From NCBI GenBank assembly GCA_021029095.1, contig JAJOHG010000070.1, positions 1 through 64,000 of the forward strand: a stretch of DNA of 64,000 nucleotides, in the 5' to 3' direction. The position numbers were made by a program, and so were the translations under genes. The notes under the pieces were generated by a model. That model ran no database searches and was not told where the DNA came from. It saw only the letters and a list, made by a program, of their open reading frames with translations. Source of the DNA: Phellopilus nigrolimitatus. Taxonomy: Eukaryota > Basidiomycota > Agaricomycetes > Hymenochaetales > Hymenochaetaceae. The stretch's first letter is position 1. Each line of letters begins with the position of its first letter. Positions 1 through 11,415 of this stretch are shown in pieces.

Positions 1-1939
1 ATCATCATCCCAGCCTTCCCATTTGCGAGTGATTATGCTCAAAATCTTTGCGCGCGCGTCTAAATTCGGCAGGGCGAAGTAGAACTCGCGGTCAAAGCGA
101 CCAGGGCGTCGTAACGCGGGTCGACTGCGTCAGGCCGATTCGTCGCGCCGATGACAATAACCTGCCCACGTCCATCCATCCCGTCCATGAGCGCAAGCAA
201 CGTCGAGACAATCGAGGAATGGATTTGGTCCTGCTTCGACGAACGCACGGGTGCAAGGCCGTCTATTTCGTCGAAGAAGATAATCGACGGCTGCTGGTTG
301 CGTGCTTCTCGAAAAGCAGGCGGAGCTGGCGCTCGGCTTCTCCCACCCATTTCGAGAGACAGTCCGCACCCTTGCGCATGAAGAACGCTACGAGAGAACT
401 TCAGACAATGGAGAAACTTTAATGAAAGCCACGTACAGATTCCCTTTCCATTGGATCGACAGCTTGCTGCCAGAGCCCGCGCCAACAGCGTTTTACCAGG
501 TGCCTGGTGGGCCATGAAACAAAACACCACGCGGTGGCGTTAGACTGAACCGCTGAAAGACTTCCGGGTAAAGGAGTGGCAGGAGTGTCATTTCCTTCAA
601 AGAATTGATATCTGCAAAAGATTCAGCAGGCCGGGTTGTCAATATGAAGAACAACTCACGGTCGTCCAGGCCACCAACCTCGTCAAAGGTCACGTTGGGG
701 TTGATCCCTAGGGGGTCAGCATCCGCCAGAGCTATAGAGTATGCGTAAGGATTGAGAACAGGTCCATACAACGGGACCACAAACCTGCGTCGCTGACTTT
801 GCCCAGATTCGACGGTGTACCCATTGTCGCCAAGCCGTCCGGGAAAAGACCACCGCCTCCCGCCGCGAAGACCCCTCCGCCTGCCCCAGCACCGAACTGT
901 TTTCGCGGAGTCCTAGTTGGAGCATCCGAGTCCGTGTCATCCGCAGGCCCCGGCATGCCCATGTATCGCGAAAGCACCGTGCCGTTCGCGCTCCATCCAG
1001 GACCTGCACGCCCCTTTCCTTTGTTCGACTTCGCAGCGCCCTTTGGCGGTCGTGCCTCCTCGATGGGTGGGGGAATAGCGTAGTTAATTTGCTTCGTACG
1101 CCTACGGAACGAGTACTGCTTCGGTCCAGACTCCTCTTCAAGCTCGGGCTCTGGCGACGGCGTCGTCTGCACGTCTTCGTCTATGGGCTCCTCCTCGGAC
1201 GACCCAGGTGCATCATGGTCGGCTGTCGCGTCGTACCCATCCTCGTCATCGAGCTGGGCGTGCGTTTCTTTTTCGTGAACTGTTTGGATGTTGCACGCGT
1301 GATGCGCCCCAAAGGTGCATCGACGACGTCGTTTGCGTCCATAATCGCCGGGGGCGACACCGACGTGGAGTTGGCCTTCTTGGAACGACTTCGTGTGACA
1401 TAGTGTCCAATAGACACCCTCTCCCTCGTCGTCGCTGTTTACGCGCCCATGCCTCCACTGCGCCCATTCCGCTTACTGATCCGCGACGGTTTCTTTGGGT
1501 GGTCGACGACATCGAGGTCCGCATCGTCCTCAAAAAGGTTCATCCCATCGTCGTCACTCTCTCGATAGCTCGGTACTTTCCTTGTCGTCCGCCCGCGCGA
1601 CGTCGTATACTCCACCTCCTTCTTCACGATAGTCTCCTCATCCTCGTACTCTGCCCCCTCGTCATCCTCATCGCGCAGCCGTCGTTCTTCTTTTGAGTTT
1701 CTGTTTGTTGGACTTGACGCATCGCCAGCCGAGTGCTCTGAGCCAGAGAGCGGTACGAATGAGTCGGAAGACTTGCGGGTCCGAGTCGAGCGGCGTACAC
1801 CGATGCCAGGTGCGTCGGTCACTGAGCGCGCCATGAGAGCAGGTAACTTGATGGTGAAGGCCTTCCTGTGCTCGAAATCCCTAGGTGAGTCACCACGCTG
1901 TTCGTCGGGCTCCCCGTCGGCGTCGGCGTCGCTGAGCAT
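1..1939 (-). CDS. Yta7/ATAD2-type AAA ATPase, 5' part only (runs off the window)
   Basis: The product resembles the nuclear bromodomain AAA ATPases Yta7 (yeast) and ATAD2, which remodel histone-bound chromatin. From ATG 1939 there is an acidic, low-complexity N-terminal half (about 1939-780, with at least one intron near 1380-1445). The first AAA domain follows: VGGLDD, PPRGVLFHGPPGT (Walker A), SIIFFDEIDGLAP (Walker B), QDQIHSSIVSTLLALMDG and GATNRPDAVDP. An intron at about 606-654 starts GTGAGT and ends CAG; removing it gives DDHINSLKEM. A second lies at about 388-437. The second AAA domain and bromodomain would lie left of base 1. The reading frame breaks three times in this conserved stretch: an extra base near 498 inside Walker A, a missing base near 306 and another near 117. 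Each break is repaired by one nucleotide, so these are consensus errors or a very young pseudogene. The family call is firm; exon limits in the N-terminal half are approximate. Confidence 0.85.
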
Positions 1940-3070
1940 GAAGTGGTCGTCGTAGACCTTTTGTTCGCTGAGAACGTGACCCCTCTCTGGCGCGAGTCAC
2001 TTGTGTCACAAGACCTTCTATATCTGGGGGTCATGCAATCTAATCGCCGTTACGAACTTTGCAAGAATTACCGGTAGTGCTGATAACAAAAGGATAGCTG
2101 TGATTGTACATGTACACCCGAGAAAAACATGAATTTATATGTGGGGTGACCACATATTAGGGGGGAAGCGAAGCATGTGTGACTAAGGCTTATTCTGAGC
2201 TCTTTCATTTTGGCTTTCCATAACCATTGATACAATATTTTTTGTGATGTAACTAGAGGTAACGGTTTAAAATGTCCACTAGTAATTTTAGCTTTTGTAT
2301 GCTTCAATGTGCAAAGAGGAGACGCAGTAAGGGCAGTCCCATGTCACGTGATGTATTTTAGGGAGGGCGGTACATCCAACTTTTTTCTCACTAAACCTTA
2401 TTTAATTTGTAAGGAAAGTGCAACATAGTTTATCGGGAGTTCAAGTGTGGAAAGAGGAAAGGAAGAGGAGAGAGCAAGCAAGCATACATCTAGAGGCTCA
2501 CAGCATCATAATCAGTTCTCACGAAGGGGGGCCACACAGCCACTTGGTGGGTAGTCACGTGATAGCTTTTTGGGAGCCCTACCCCGGTAAGTGGGAGCTT
2601 CGCTCCCAATAAAACGTTATTGAGTATCTGCTGTTTGTGCGAAGTGTCAAAGACGGAATCAAGCATCGCTTGATCCAAAAAAGGTCTTTGTTTGCTAGTC
2701 TCTTTCTGAAAGACAAAGATCTGTACCACTTGAATGTATTCGTGAGAAAGCTCATTATTATAAAAATTAAGCGCTTTACTGTGCTTGCTTCTGCGCGTTC
2801 AACAGGTAGCATTCTTCAGCTCGCTACTGGCGAGAAAGACAACTATCAGCAAAACAACCATCAGCATTGACCTTGCACATAGTATCTCCGACATAAATTC
2901 AAAAAATAAATTTGAAGAATTTTGCTCGGCCTGTGCTCAGCGCTCGCCTATTGCGGAGATTACTGCACCGATGCTTTAGCGCTGCTTCTCTCGGCTCGTG
3001 AGATTCGGCTTGAACTTCATTGAACTCCATCGCACATCGAGTCGATTCTGTCGCTTTATGACTTGGCACG
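1940..3070. other. Divergent intergenic region
   Basis: This lies between the divergently transcribed AAA ATPase and membrane-protein genes. Most of it is AT-rich and contains the dispersed repeat copy at about 2136-2605. I see no convincing coding sequence. Short open frames on both strands have no conserved features. Confidence 0.5.
2136..2605 (+). repeat. Dispersed repeat, copy 1
   Basis: About 470 bp here recur in inverted orientation at about 11416-11925. Shared landmarks, in order, are TATGTGGGGTG followed by CCACATATTAG, GTGTGACTAAGGCTTATTCTGAGCTCTTTC, a purine-rich tract of GGAAAGAGGAAAG type, TCACG next to GGGGGGCCACACAGCCAC, and a terminal hairpin GGAGCTTCGCTCC. The copies differ by many substitutions and small indels, so they are old. 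Neither has a coding frame or clear terminal inverted repeats. Class unknown; it is probably a non-autonomous transposable element. Confidence 0.7.
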
Positions 3071-4904
3071 ATGTCCGGAAACCCTACTCCTCCCAGGATC
3101 CCTAGTGTTTCTCTCGCTCGAATTGAATCTGAGCCGAGTAGTATCAGACATGATCCCCCTGTCCCGCAACTCGGTCAAGGCATGGTGCTTTTCCATACAC
3201 GTCAAAATGCCAGCATTCATATTGTTTCTAGGCTCGCATCGTGAAGAGGCGCCGTCGGGACATTCACGGTCAACATCCGACAGGCTTTCCGCCCAACGGG
3301 GTGCCGTGCCAAGGAGTCCGAGCCGTTTACGACGATCAGGTTCGCTGACAACGCTCAGTTACGACCCGAGTGCCCAATCACTCCCGCAACCTATAAGACG
3401 TGTCGAAATCGACCTAACAAGTAGCAATGGCCACGCCCAGCACGAAAGTGCCGTGTCTTCTGTTGGTTCTTTGCAAAATGTTCGTCAAGGTGTGTATTCG
3501 TTCAAATTAAGGCTGCTCTTACTTTTGTACCATCGTATCCGTCTCTGTACCGGAAAGTATATGAAATCTTCCATTGCTAATATGTCTTCTCAGCGTTCCA
3601 TCGCATTGCGCACTCCAACCCTTTTCCGAGCCGGCAGAATAGTGCAGAAACGAACAACAACTCACCTACCCGTAACCCGACACCCTTGCGGCTCTTCTGG
3701 CCTTTACACCGGACGCACACGCGCGATGAGCCCTTCGTCCCCATCGACCCGTTTCGCTTCCGCTTCAAGCTCTTCTCGCAAGACGCCCTCGAGGAGGAGC
3801 TCCAAAAGAAACGCGCCGCGCTCACGCAGGTCCCCGCCCTCCTCCGACACGTCGGGCTGCAGGCGTATCGGCACTTGCTCCTCCGCCTGCCGTCTCTCTA
3901 CTTCACACGTGTATCGCGGATATTCGAGGAGGCAGAGGTGACCCGGCCGGAAATTCAGCGGATGATCGACGGCTGCGTGTACGGACTGGACTTCCCTTAC
4001 GAGTGGACTGCGCCGAACGTCTCTCCAGCTCTGATACGGTTCAAATCGTCATGGGAGGAATTTGTAGACACTGTTATTCAGGAATGGAAAACGCTCAATG
4101 TTGTGTCTGCCCTCCTCTTATCGTACGTCTAGATCGTCCACGCGTGATTGTTGGTTTCATTGAAGTGCCTTTGTCATGAAAGGGCAATTCTTACCATGTT
4201 TCAGATAGACGATGCGAATAACGATCCTATCGTCCGTACAGCATCGTTAATATCTTTAATATGCGCCGCCTGGAGCTTAATCTACGGCGGAGTATACATC
4301 ATGCGTTTCCGGACAATGCGAAGCATGTACAAGGCTTCCACGTGGGCGCAGGTACGCCTGGCACGCTGGGTTGCCAAAGCTTTACTTACGTTTTGTCACT
4401 TTCATTCTACAGGAGGGGCAAAAGTCAAAGACGAACATCTTCTGGAACGTGTGGGTCCTGCTCGCGCTCCCGGCGGTCTGGCTCGCGTGGTCGATGATCG
4501 CATTCTTCGTCGCCATACTGGCGTTCGTATGGACGTCGGGCAGCAGTACGGACAACCCGCAGCCTCCCCGGCCACGCGTCGAGCTCGTCCCGCGCCTCAT
4601 CATCACCGCGCTCTTCGCGCTCGGCTTCGTGTACTTCCTGCTCATCGTGCAGGCGTTCCAGTCGTACGGCGCGCCGCGCACGCGCGTCTACCGGACTGAC
4701 GAGGTTCCTCCCGTATTGAGCGCGAACGCCAACGCGAATACGAACACCTTGGGCCTGAACTTTGCCGGCGCGAATGGGAACGCTCAATCGGGAGGCGTGA
4801 GCGACTCGATCCGACGAGCTGATTTGGAAAAGGGGCCGTCGCTGGTGGAGGACCGGAGGAGGGCTGAGAGAGAGTCGCCTGGGATAGGCGGCCTTGATCT
4901 CTAG
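3071..4904 (+). CDS. Multi-pass membrane protein of unknown function
   Basis: I do not recognise a named family. The chosen start is ATG 3071, reading MSGNPTPPRIPSVSL; a first intron ends near TTTCTAG about 3231. A Ser/Pro/Arg-rich N-terminal exon follows (about 3232-3490). The next exon (about 3740-4130) carries a soluble helical segment with EEELQKKRAALTQVPALLRH and ends in a hydrophobic stretch. The last two exons carry hydrophobic segments: ASLISLICAAWSLIYGG, then WNVWVLLALPAVWLAWSM running into FFVAILAFVW, then LIITALFALGFVYFLLIV. That makes at least four membrane spans. The C-terminus (from about 4690) is polar, Asn/Ala-rich and charged, ending GIGGLDL at stop 4902-4904. The exons are short and split by 50-110 nt introns. 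It is probably a fungal-lineage membrane protein; substrate and location cannot be read from sequence. Confidence 0.7.
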
Positions 4905-5320
4905 CGACTGCATGACTGAGATACGTCATTCATTTATCACTTACTTTGCATGGCTTGGGCAATCATTTTAGATTACATTCTCTTAGTATCATGGCACATT
5001 TAGCGGATTAATTCGACAATCATCGGAAATTGGGCATAGGTTACTTAACATAAAAATTATACACGTATATAAAGATAGGTCGGACTGTCATTCGTTCGTA
5101 CATGCAATGAAATGGCAGACGGGTGCCTGACGCGTCCAATGCGTGTAACGTGATCGGTAATTAGATACGTACGCGCGACGCGAGGCGCGTGGCGTCGGGG
5201 CCGCTTTCATTTCCAAAGTTTTCGAGTCACTGCTGATAGTGCGGCACCAACGCAGAGCCATTCAACTCGACCTCTGATCAGGAGATACACGCTTCTCTAT
5301 CATCTCCGAGTAGCGAAACT
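4905..5320 (+). other. Intergenic spacer
   Basis: This holds the 3' flank of the membrane-protein gene and the promoter of the alkyltransferase gene, both on the + strand. An AT-rich segment with ATACACGTATATAAAG (about 5060-5075) may be a TATA element, but it lies far from the start codon at 5321. I see no coding sequence. Confidence 0.4.
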
Positions 5321-6124
5321 ATGCCTGCAGTTCGCTCCAGCACCAAGGGACTGAGGAGTACTAGCAAGACACGCAACGTCAGCATGCCCGACCTTTCGGG
5401 CTTCAAATTCATGACTACGGGAGTCTCGGGCGATGCTTCCCAAATGCCTGCTCATTATTATTCAATATTGGGAGATGTGGTTGACCTGGCCTTGGAGAGT
5501 GCGTATGGCTACGAGTCCTGCTTGTTATGTTCAACTTTGCTCATTTATAAACTCTTACATTTGGTTGAAACCATTTTAGGTAAAGATACGGTGCACTACC
5601 CCACCAATACAAGCGAGCGCGAGACGTTCCGGACAAAGGAAGGGAATGTATGTATTTCCCAGGTGCTCTCCCTCCTGACGAAGCTCGGACTCACAAGTCA
5701 CCACTAATCCAGAAAGTCACAGTGCACCAGTGGGCCGTGTACGACGCGGCACTCAAGATCCCGTGCGGAAAGGTGACGACATACGGCGGCCTCTGCACGC
5801 TTCTCGGCGGGGGCTCGCCGCGCTCCGGCAAGTATCTAGCAAGGCTTTAATCCATACGCGCAATAACCCTCCTGCGTTGCTACAGTCGGTTCCGCCCTCC
5901 GGAAGAACCCCTTCGCGCCGCGTGTGCCCTGCCACCGTGTCATCTCGTCGGATCTCTCGCTCGGTGGGTTTTTCGGCGAGTGGGGCACAGAAGGGAACGC
6001 GGACAGCGCATGCCGTCGCAAACTCGAGATGCTCGCTCGCGAGGGCGTGTGCTTCTCGCCGGGGACGGGCAAACTGGAAGAGAGGGAGAGCGTACTGTGG
6101 AACGTCAAGCCGAAACTCAGTTGA
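5321..6124 (+). CDS. MGT1: Methylated-DNA--protein-cysteine methyltransferase
   Basis: This enzyme repairs O6-alkylguanine by transferring the alkyl group to its own cysteine in a single-turnover reaction in the nucleus. The start is MPAVRSSTKGLRS at 5321. The catalytic half reads KVTVHQWAVYDAALKIPCGKV, TTYGGLCTLLGGGSPRS, then the active-site motif PCHRVI, and ends with ESVLWNVKPKLS. Key residues visible are the PCHRV cysteine and the DNA-binding helix with GKVTTYG. An intron separates the SPRS segment from the GSALRKNPFAPRV segment. Only a GC-AG intron at 5828-5885 (G|GCAAGT ... CTACAG|T) gives the frame SPRSVGSALRKNPF; the adjacent GT donor puts the active site out of frame. The basic N-terminal extension of about 60 residues before the catalytic part is not conserved. 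Family assignment is secure; the two upstream introns are approximate. Confidence 0.9.
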
Positions 6125-6729
6125 ACATGCGTTTCGCGCGATAGTGCATCCTGGAAATTATATATGTGTAATATAAAGGTTCACGATTCCGGATGGTATC
6201 GTTGTCAAGCATATGGTTGAGTGGAAAGTAAGACAAGTACATTGACGAGGAGTAATCTACTTGTACATCGAGCTGAAGTGTACGAATAAAACCCCGAGCC
6301 ATAAGTTATTAGTGAAAGCTACGGACATATCGACGTAAAAATGCATATAGAACCCATGGAGTTGCAGCTAGTCGTGAAGAATGGTGCATGTAAGCAGAAC
6401 GTGCGATGCAATGCGTATGAAACTGTCCCCGATGAAGGCGTGAAGAAGACCATCCGTGCCGAGTGTTGAGATGTGTGTATGTGCAAAGGGAAGAGAAAAG
6501 TGTACAAAGCGAGATGATGCATTTCATTCAGTCTTGTTGGTTTATGTATGAGTCTTGTGTCGTGTCTTCTTCAGATGTCATCCAGCGACAGAAAGTCGTA
6601 AGTGAGTAGTGTTGTGTTTCCGGATATGCTTGGAAAGGAAGGAAAATATGATGGAATGAGCGGATTGCGAGGCGCGGAATATTGAGGATGTCGAGTCGGA
6701 ATTGACGTCACTGGAAAGCTTCAGGTCTT
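6125..6729. other. Convergent intergenic region
   Basis: This lies between two converging genes and probably contains both 3' untranslated regions. I see no coding sequence or repeat here. Confidence 0.4.
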
Positions 6730-8366
6730 TCACCAGTCCGCGAAGCCTTCAAGCTTCCCGTCCCAGCTCCACCAGATCATCTCGTCCTCCTCGTCATTGC
6801 GTCCGCTTTCATCTTCACCTTCGCGCTCATCAGCGCGTTCTCCAGCTCTTGCGCGCACGCGCACGCACTCTGTCCGCAGGCCGCCCTTGCGTTTCGCAGC
6901 CAGTCCGTTTTGTCGGGCAGCAGTCTTGCCGGTCCCGTTCTGAGCAGCACTGTTTGTGATGTTTGCCAGAGCCGTAGACTCGACAGGCGAGTGCTCGAAC
7001 TCGCGGAGTACGACATCCATGTCGCGCGTGAGGTTCTGGCGGGGAATCCACGCGGGGTGTGCGAAGCGCCGGGGCGCGCGGAGGAGGATGTGCGTCTGTG
7101 TCAAACCTGGAGAGGAGTTTCAGCAAAGAAGTGGATGGCGAACAATGTTGTATTTATCTAGAAAAACGGGGGAAAGAAGGGAAAAGGTAAGGCAAGGGCA
7201 GACTTACTAAGCTCAGCAGCCATGCCCAGCTCGGGGTCTGCATTCGCAACAGCAAGTGCGCGCGAGAGGAGACGCTCAGCGGCGCAAAGGTCCGCCTCCT
7301 CTTCCTTCCAGCCTTCTAGTTCGTCCTCGTCTTCCTCCTGGAACGAGCTTTCGGACTCTAAGTCTTCCTCCCCAGAGGAGTCTGGCACACTCTCCAAATC
7401 ATCCGCATCATCCTCGTCGCTTCCTTCATCCTCATTATCTGAGCCTTCACTATCCTCGCTGCTTAAAGGACCTTGCAGCATGGTCGATCCCAAACCAGGG
7501 CCTCCAAAGCTCTTCCTGTGCTCTGCCACACCAACATCGGCCCTCTCAGTGCTACTTCTATCCGAATTCTCCTTCAGATGTCCGTTCGGCGCCACCCGCG
7601 GGGAGAACGCCGCAGCTTCGCACGCGCTCGATCGGTGGACACGCAGCCCGTCAAGTTCGAGCACGACGCGTGCACGCGCAGCCGAGACGCTGCTCACGCT
7701 CGGGCCAAGGATAATCGCAAGGTGTGTAATCGCCGTCGTCTTGGACGCGAATGTAGTTGCGGCCCCACACCCAGCCGCAAGGGCGGCAGAGAGCGCTGTG
7801 AAGGTTGACCCGAGGTGCGAGGAGAGGAGGTCAAACGCGGACAGGAGGGCATCCTGTTTCTTTGCAGAGCGAGAATCGGCCTGGATGTTTTGTATATCAA
7901 TATCGGTCTCACGATTGTATGTAAGGTGGATGTACTGCACCTTCCGCGCGAAGGACATCCGCAGCAGTTGAGCCACAGGGCTTCAATCACAAAGAACATG
8001 TCAGAACTTCAATACAAATTGCTCTGTAGAGGGTCTATATAGTACTCACAATGGCACCTGGTTCTTCAGGTAGAGCACATGGCCGAGGAGACAGGTCGCT
8101 AGGCGCGCAGCCATAACATCGCTGATGCTCTCTGTGTCGAGCGTCGCCGTCGGAAAGCGTGGGGGCTCTTCTTCACGTTCACGTTCGACGACGATGGCGA
8201 CCTCGCCGCTAGTTGGCTGTGACGCCGCGACACGCGGAGTCTTCAAGATTGGCGACCGTTTAGGAGAGGTGAGCGCAGTCGAGGTGCGCGACGACACCGG
8301 CGGTGAGTATGTTGGCTGCGACAGCATTGTGGGCGACGGCGGAGGCGGGGCGACAATGAGTGGCAT
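6730..8366 (-). CDS. Acidic protein of unknown function
   Basis: I do not recognise this family. The start is ATG 8366, reading MPLIVAPPPPSPTML, a Pro/Ser-rich N-terminus. The first exon ends in a hydrophobic helix (ATCLLGHVLYLKNQV); an intron at about 7982-8051 starts GTGAGT. The second exon begins PVAQLLRMSFARKVQYIHL and contains a helical region, then a long acidic tract with SSEDSEGSDNEDEGSDEDDA and a second Glu-rich run. After another intron (about 7104-7209, GTAAGT donor) the last exon reads SLTQTHILLRAPRRFAHPAW, then IPRQNLTRDMDVVLREFEHS, and ends with a charged segment and IWWSWDGKLEGFADW. The conserved-looking parts are the N-terminal helices and the HPAWIPRQNLT segment. The acidic centre is like that of nuclear chromatin or nucleolar proteins, but that is only a guess. 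Confidence 0.75.
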
Positions 8367-8980
8367 GGCTAGAATGTGGACTGTAGCCGGAACGATGGTG
8401 TTGAGAGGAAGAGAGTTGAAGCACGTGATCGCAACACCAATAATTCTAAGAATTCATTTTGATTTAATTCTGGGCTCCTTGAAGCAACGCAATCGTGGCT
8501 TGGTCTTGAAGGCACTAACGAGATTACACTGCTATAGTTAATGGCAGATGCAATCGATTCCGCCAATCCGCCAGACATACTTACTTACATCTATCAATAA
8601 GACAGTACGGTATATACGAAGGGTTCTTTGCTTTTGAACAGACAGACAGATATGAGAAGTTGTGAGGACAGGTGGATGAAAAGAGGAAGAGAGGTGTCAT
8701 AGAATATATAGATGGTAGGGGATATAGAGGTGAGCGAGCATCGGAGAAGAAGCAGGTGATATGGTAAGCAATGAGCGCACCGCGCCTTCGGGAGCGCGAA
8801 TTCAAATAAACAGTGTTACGCAGGGGGTGATAAACAGAGAACATGGGGGAGGGGGGACGGAAAATGGGATTTGACGAGGAAGGAGTCTACAACCGACGCG
8901 GCCAACTTCACTGAAATGTTCAAGAAAAGATATCAAACACAACACAGTCCTCGGCGCTTACGAAACACGACATGAGACAG
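8367..8980 (-). other. Intergenic region
   Basis: This holds the promoter side of the acidic-protein gene and the 3' flank of the SH3-protein gene, both on the - strand. Only short, unconserved open frames are present. Confidence 0.4.
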
Positions 8981-10063
8981 TTAATCTGAATCGGCGGAAG
9001 AGTCGAGTGAAGAATCGATGGAGGAGTCGACGGAGGTGTCGTCGAGCTCAACAACCTCAAGATAGCTCTCCGGGACGAGCGCGTGCCCGCCGCTCTCGTC
9101 TTCTGCGATTGCCCAGCCAACGCCGCCCCCGCGGCCGATGACGCGGACGAGCTGATCTTCGACGAGCGCCATTTCGGCCGTGCCTTCAGGTACGAACGCA
9201 TACGCAGCGCGGTACAGGCCAGGATGCAGCGGGGCGTCCAAGTCCGTGTCCTGAACTGTATCATGGTAACCTTCGTCATCGTCGTCGTCGTCCTGCGAGT
9301 CCGCGTCGACATAGTCGGCCGGAGAATATTCGTCTGTGGGGCTGGACATATCGAAGTTGCGCTCAAAATCGCTCTTCGTCGGGACGAAGCCGTTGCCGTC
9401 GCCCTCAGACTGCCGCTTTCCTCCGCCACCGAGGGCGAATCCCCAGAGCTTGCTCCCCGCCCAGCGGAACGCGCCCCAGCCCGAATTCCGCCGCGAGCTG
9501 CCGTTCTCATCATACTCGGATGGCGCGCGTGAGCGGCCGAGACGAGGCGCATCGGGGCCTTGGCCGGTGTGTCGCAGGTCTGCCACAGGGTACGCAAAGT
9601 CACGGATTTTAATACCCCGCGCGGAGCGGCGCTGGGCGGGCGAGGCCGCACTCGTGGTTATCCCTGCGCTGGTAGTAACTGTCGTCGAGGAGCGGCGGGT
9701 CACGCTCGACGGGACACGCGAGAGGCTGCAGGAAGGAGCACCGGACGTGCGACGTGAGACGCTGGGCGAGGGCGGGGCGGGGCGCGAGGAGCTGAGGCTG
9801 GCGTGCTTAACGTGGACTGGCGTGTTCGGCTCTGCATCCACAACCGGAGTAGCAAGAGAACTGCGCTTTGACGGCTGAGGCGTTTGCGAAGGCGATTCGA
9901 CTGCGGACTCCGCCGCTGGTGGCTGTATGGCGGTATCGTGCGCGAGCCCGTTGACGCCCGCGGACGCCGCCGCTGCGGCCGCGAGACTTTCGGTGCTATC
10001 ACGCTGCTTCTTCTTAGATGCGGGAATGGCGAGCTTGTTCGCAAACTCGTGCGGGCCTGGCAT
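8981..10063 (-). CDS. SH3-domain adaptor, Nbp2-like
   Basis: This is a single uninterrupted frame of 360 residues from MPGPHEFANKLAIP to a Ser/Asp tail. Residues 1-150 are Ala/Ser/Pro-rich and look disordered; around 160-175 is IKIRDFAYPVADLRHTGQG; about 260-275 is a poly-Asp run. The SH3 domain follows at about residues 283-340: LYRAAYAFVPEGTAEMALVE, DQLVRVIGR, GVGWAIAEDESGGHALVPES, YLEVVEL. It keeps the expected ALYxF-like start, the GW of the n-Src/distal region and the VPxSY terminus that line the peptide groove. Order and size are like yeast Nbp2, an adaptor that recruits the phosphatase Ptc1 to the HOG and cell-wall MAP kinases through proline-rich partners. The SH3 call is firm; the Nbp2 equivalence rests on architecture only. 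Confidence 0.8.
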   Translation of the reverse strand: MPGPHEFANKLAIPASKKKQRDSTESLAAAAAASAGVNGLAHDTAIQPPAAESAVESPSQTPQPSKRSSLATPVVDAEPNTPVHVKHASLSSSRPAPPSPSVSRRTSGAPSCSLSRVPSSVTRRSSTTVTTSAGITTSAASPAQRRSARGIKIRDFAYPVADLRHTGQGPDAPRLGRSRAPSEYDENGSSRRNSGWGAFRWAGSKLWGFALGGGGKRQSEGDGNGFVPTKSDFERNFDMSSPTDEYSPADYVDADSQDDDDDDEGYHDTVQDTDLDAPLHPGLYRAAYAFVPEGTAEMALVEDQLVRVIGRGGGVGWAIAEDESGGHALVPESYLEVVELDDTSVDSSIDSSLDSSADSD

Positions 10064-11124
10064 GGGCGGAGGGAGGAAAGAGGAGGAGGGAGATGGGAAG
10101 GGCGAAGCGTTGGGCGGCGAGTCGAGCGACAGCGAGAGATGTGGCAGGTCTACGAGAAAGATTGTTTCAGACTTGTTCTAGCCACCGAATGTTACATGCA
10201 CACGCACCTTTGCTGGTCCGTCTATCCGTGTCCCTCTCTGGCGATACAATAACGGAAGCCATGACTGTTTTGCGCTCAGTAATCGGAAATATGACCTATC
10301 CGACGTAGATTGGCGAGTTCAAGGCGCGTTTGGTGGTCGGCGATGCAATAGTTTCTCTTAAATAGGCCCCTTGGACCGTCTCTGTGGCCTACGTGTCCAC
10401 CGATTGCAATTGTGTCCGCCGTTGTCAAAGAGTGTGGTGGCTGGATACAAACAAAATGACTGTGCAGACCGTGTGTGACGAAGTCCGTAGTGACCGGCCC
10501 TCAACGCTTGCCTTATAGGGGTGTGGATGTGGCAACCTGATCTGTGACAAAGTACATCAGCAAGATCTTCAATTTTTAATCTCTAGAGCCAGGGCATAGT
10601 AATCTGTGGCTAAACATTCGAATAGTATCTGGTTGCGTTCTGAAGGGTCTTGAAGAGGTCTTTCCCCTCGGAATGACATATTACTAGTAGCTAGGAAGGT
10701 CAGGAATGTCCTTTTGCTGTTCAATTCTTCCAGTCTGCCTCACAAAGCTAAGACACATTTGCATGTACCTTACTCCCTTTATTATGCGATGCGAGAACTC
10801 ATGAACCTTTGTAATTTTATGTATGTAGAATTCGAGCAAATTTTTGAAAAGCAAGAGAACGTGACTGTGGCTCGTCAGTACACACCGGAATCGTTTGTTT
10901 TGATGAGCTTCTGCATTGAGAACTTCAGTTCTGTGGTTGAGGGCCACGTTAATCAGCGTTGCAACGACCACCACTGGCACCTGACAGCCAATGGTCAAGA
11001 GACCGGTCCATGATGCTAAACTATTTTAGGATATGCTGAGATATCGAAGCTCGGCATAGTTCGGCTAGGCGAGCGAGGATGTCATCCAAGCGCGACCTTA
11101 GAATGATAGCAAAAGAACCATATA
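10064..11124. other. Gene-free stretch
   Basis: This is about 1 kb upstream of the SH3 gene. Overlapping short frames around 10684-11013 on both strands have no recognisable domain and no splice-compatible partners. I see no gene. Confidence 0.4.
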
Positions 11125-11413
11125 CAGGTGGGTCAGAAAAATCTTCGTCCCCCCCCCTGAAAAAGGAAGGCGGTTCCCGCCTGCGTGGCAAAGGCTGCCG
11201 TGTCATCGAGTCGTCACTCACCGTTGCCTACGTGTGCTACCAGCTTAACACATCCAAAAAGTGGTTGATAAATACGTATTGTATGTTTATACTATGCATC
11301 TAAAGCAAAGATTATGCGCAGTCAAAGATTATTTGATACCACCTTTGTGTCGACAAGGCGGACGGGAACTGCCTTCCTTTTTTAGGGAGGGCGAAGACTT
11401 TCTGACCCACCTG
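11125..11413. mobile_element. TA-flanked MITE (Tc1/mariner-like), 289 bp
   Basis: The element begins CAGGTGGGTCAGAAA and ends TTTCTGACCCACCTG, and is flanked on each side by TA (11123-11124 and 11414-11415). The inverted similarity continues inward for about 60 bp: a GAAAAAGGAAGGC-type segment and a GGGAACTGCCTTCC segment are mutual inverse complements. It has no coding capacity. TA duplication plus a CAG terminus is the usual signature of elements moved by Tc1/mariner-type transposases, which is an inference from the ends alone. It abuts dispersed repeat copy 2. Confidence 0.8.
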
Positions 11414-11415
11414 TA

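Noticed and set aside
1439..1445. Stop codon in the N-terminal half of the AAA ATPase gene
   Set aside because: It lies at the start of a plausible intron (GTAAAC donor), so I did not count it with the three real frame breaks.
10684..11013. Two overlapping open frames of about 100 codons on opposite strands
   Set aside because: No conserved motif, no splice-linked exons and no promoter signal. Both look like chance frames.
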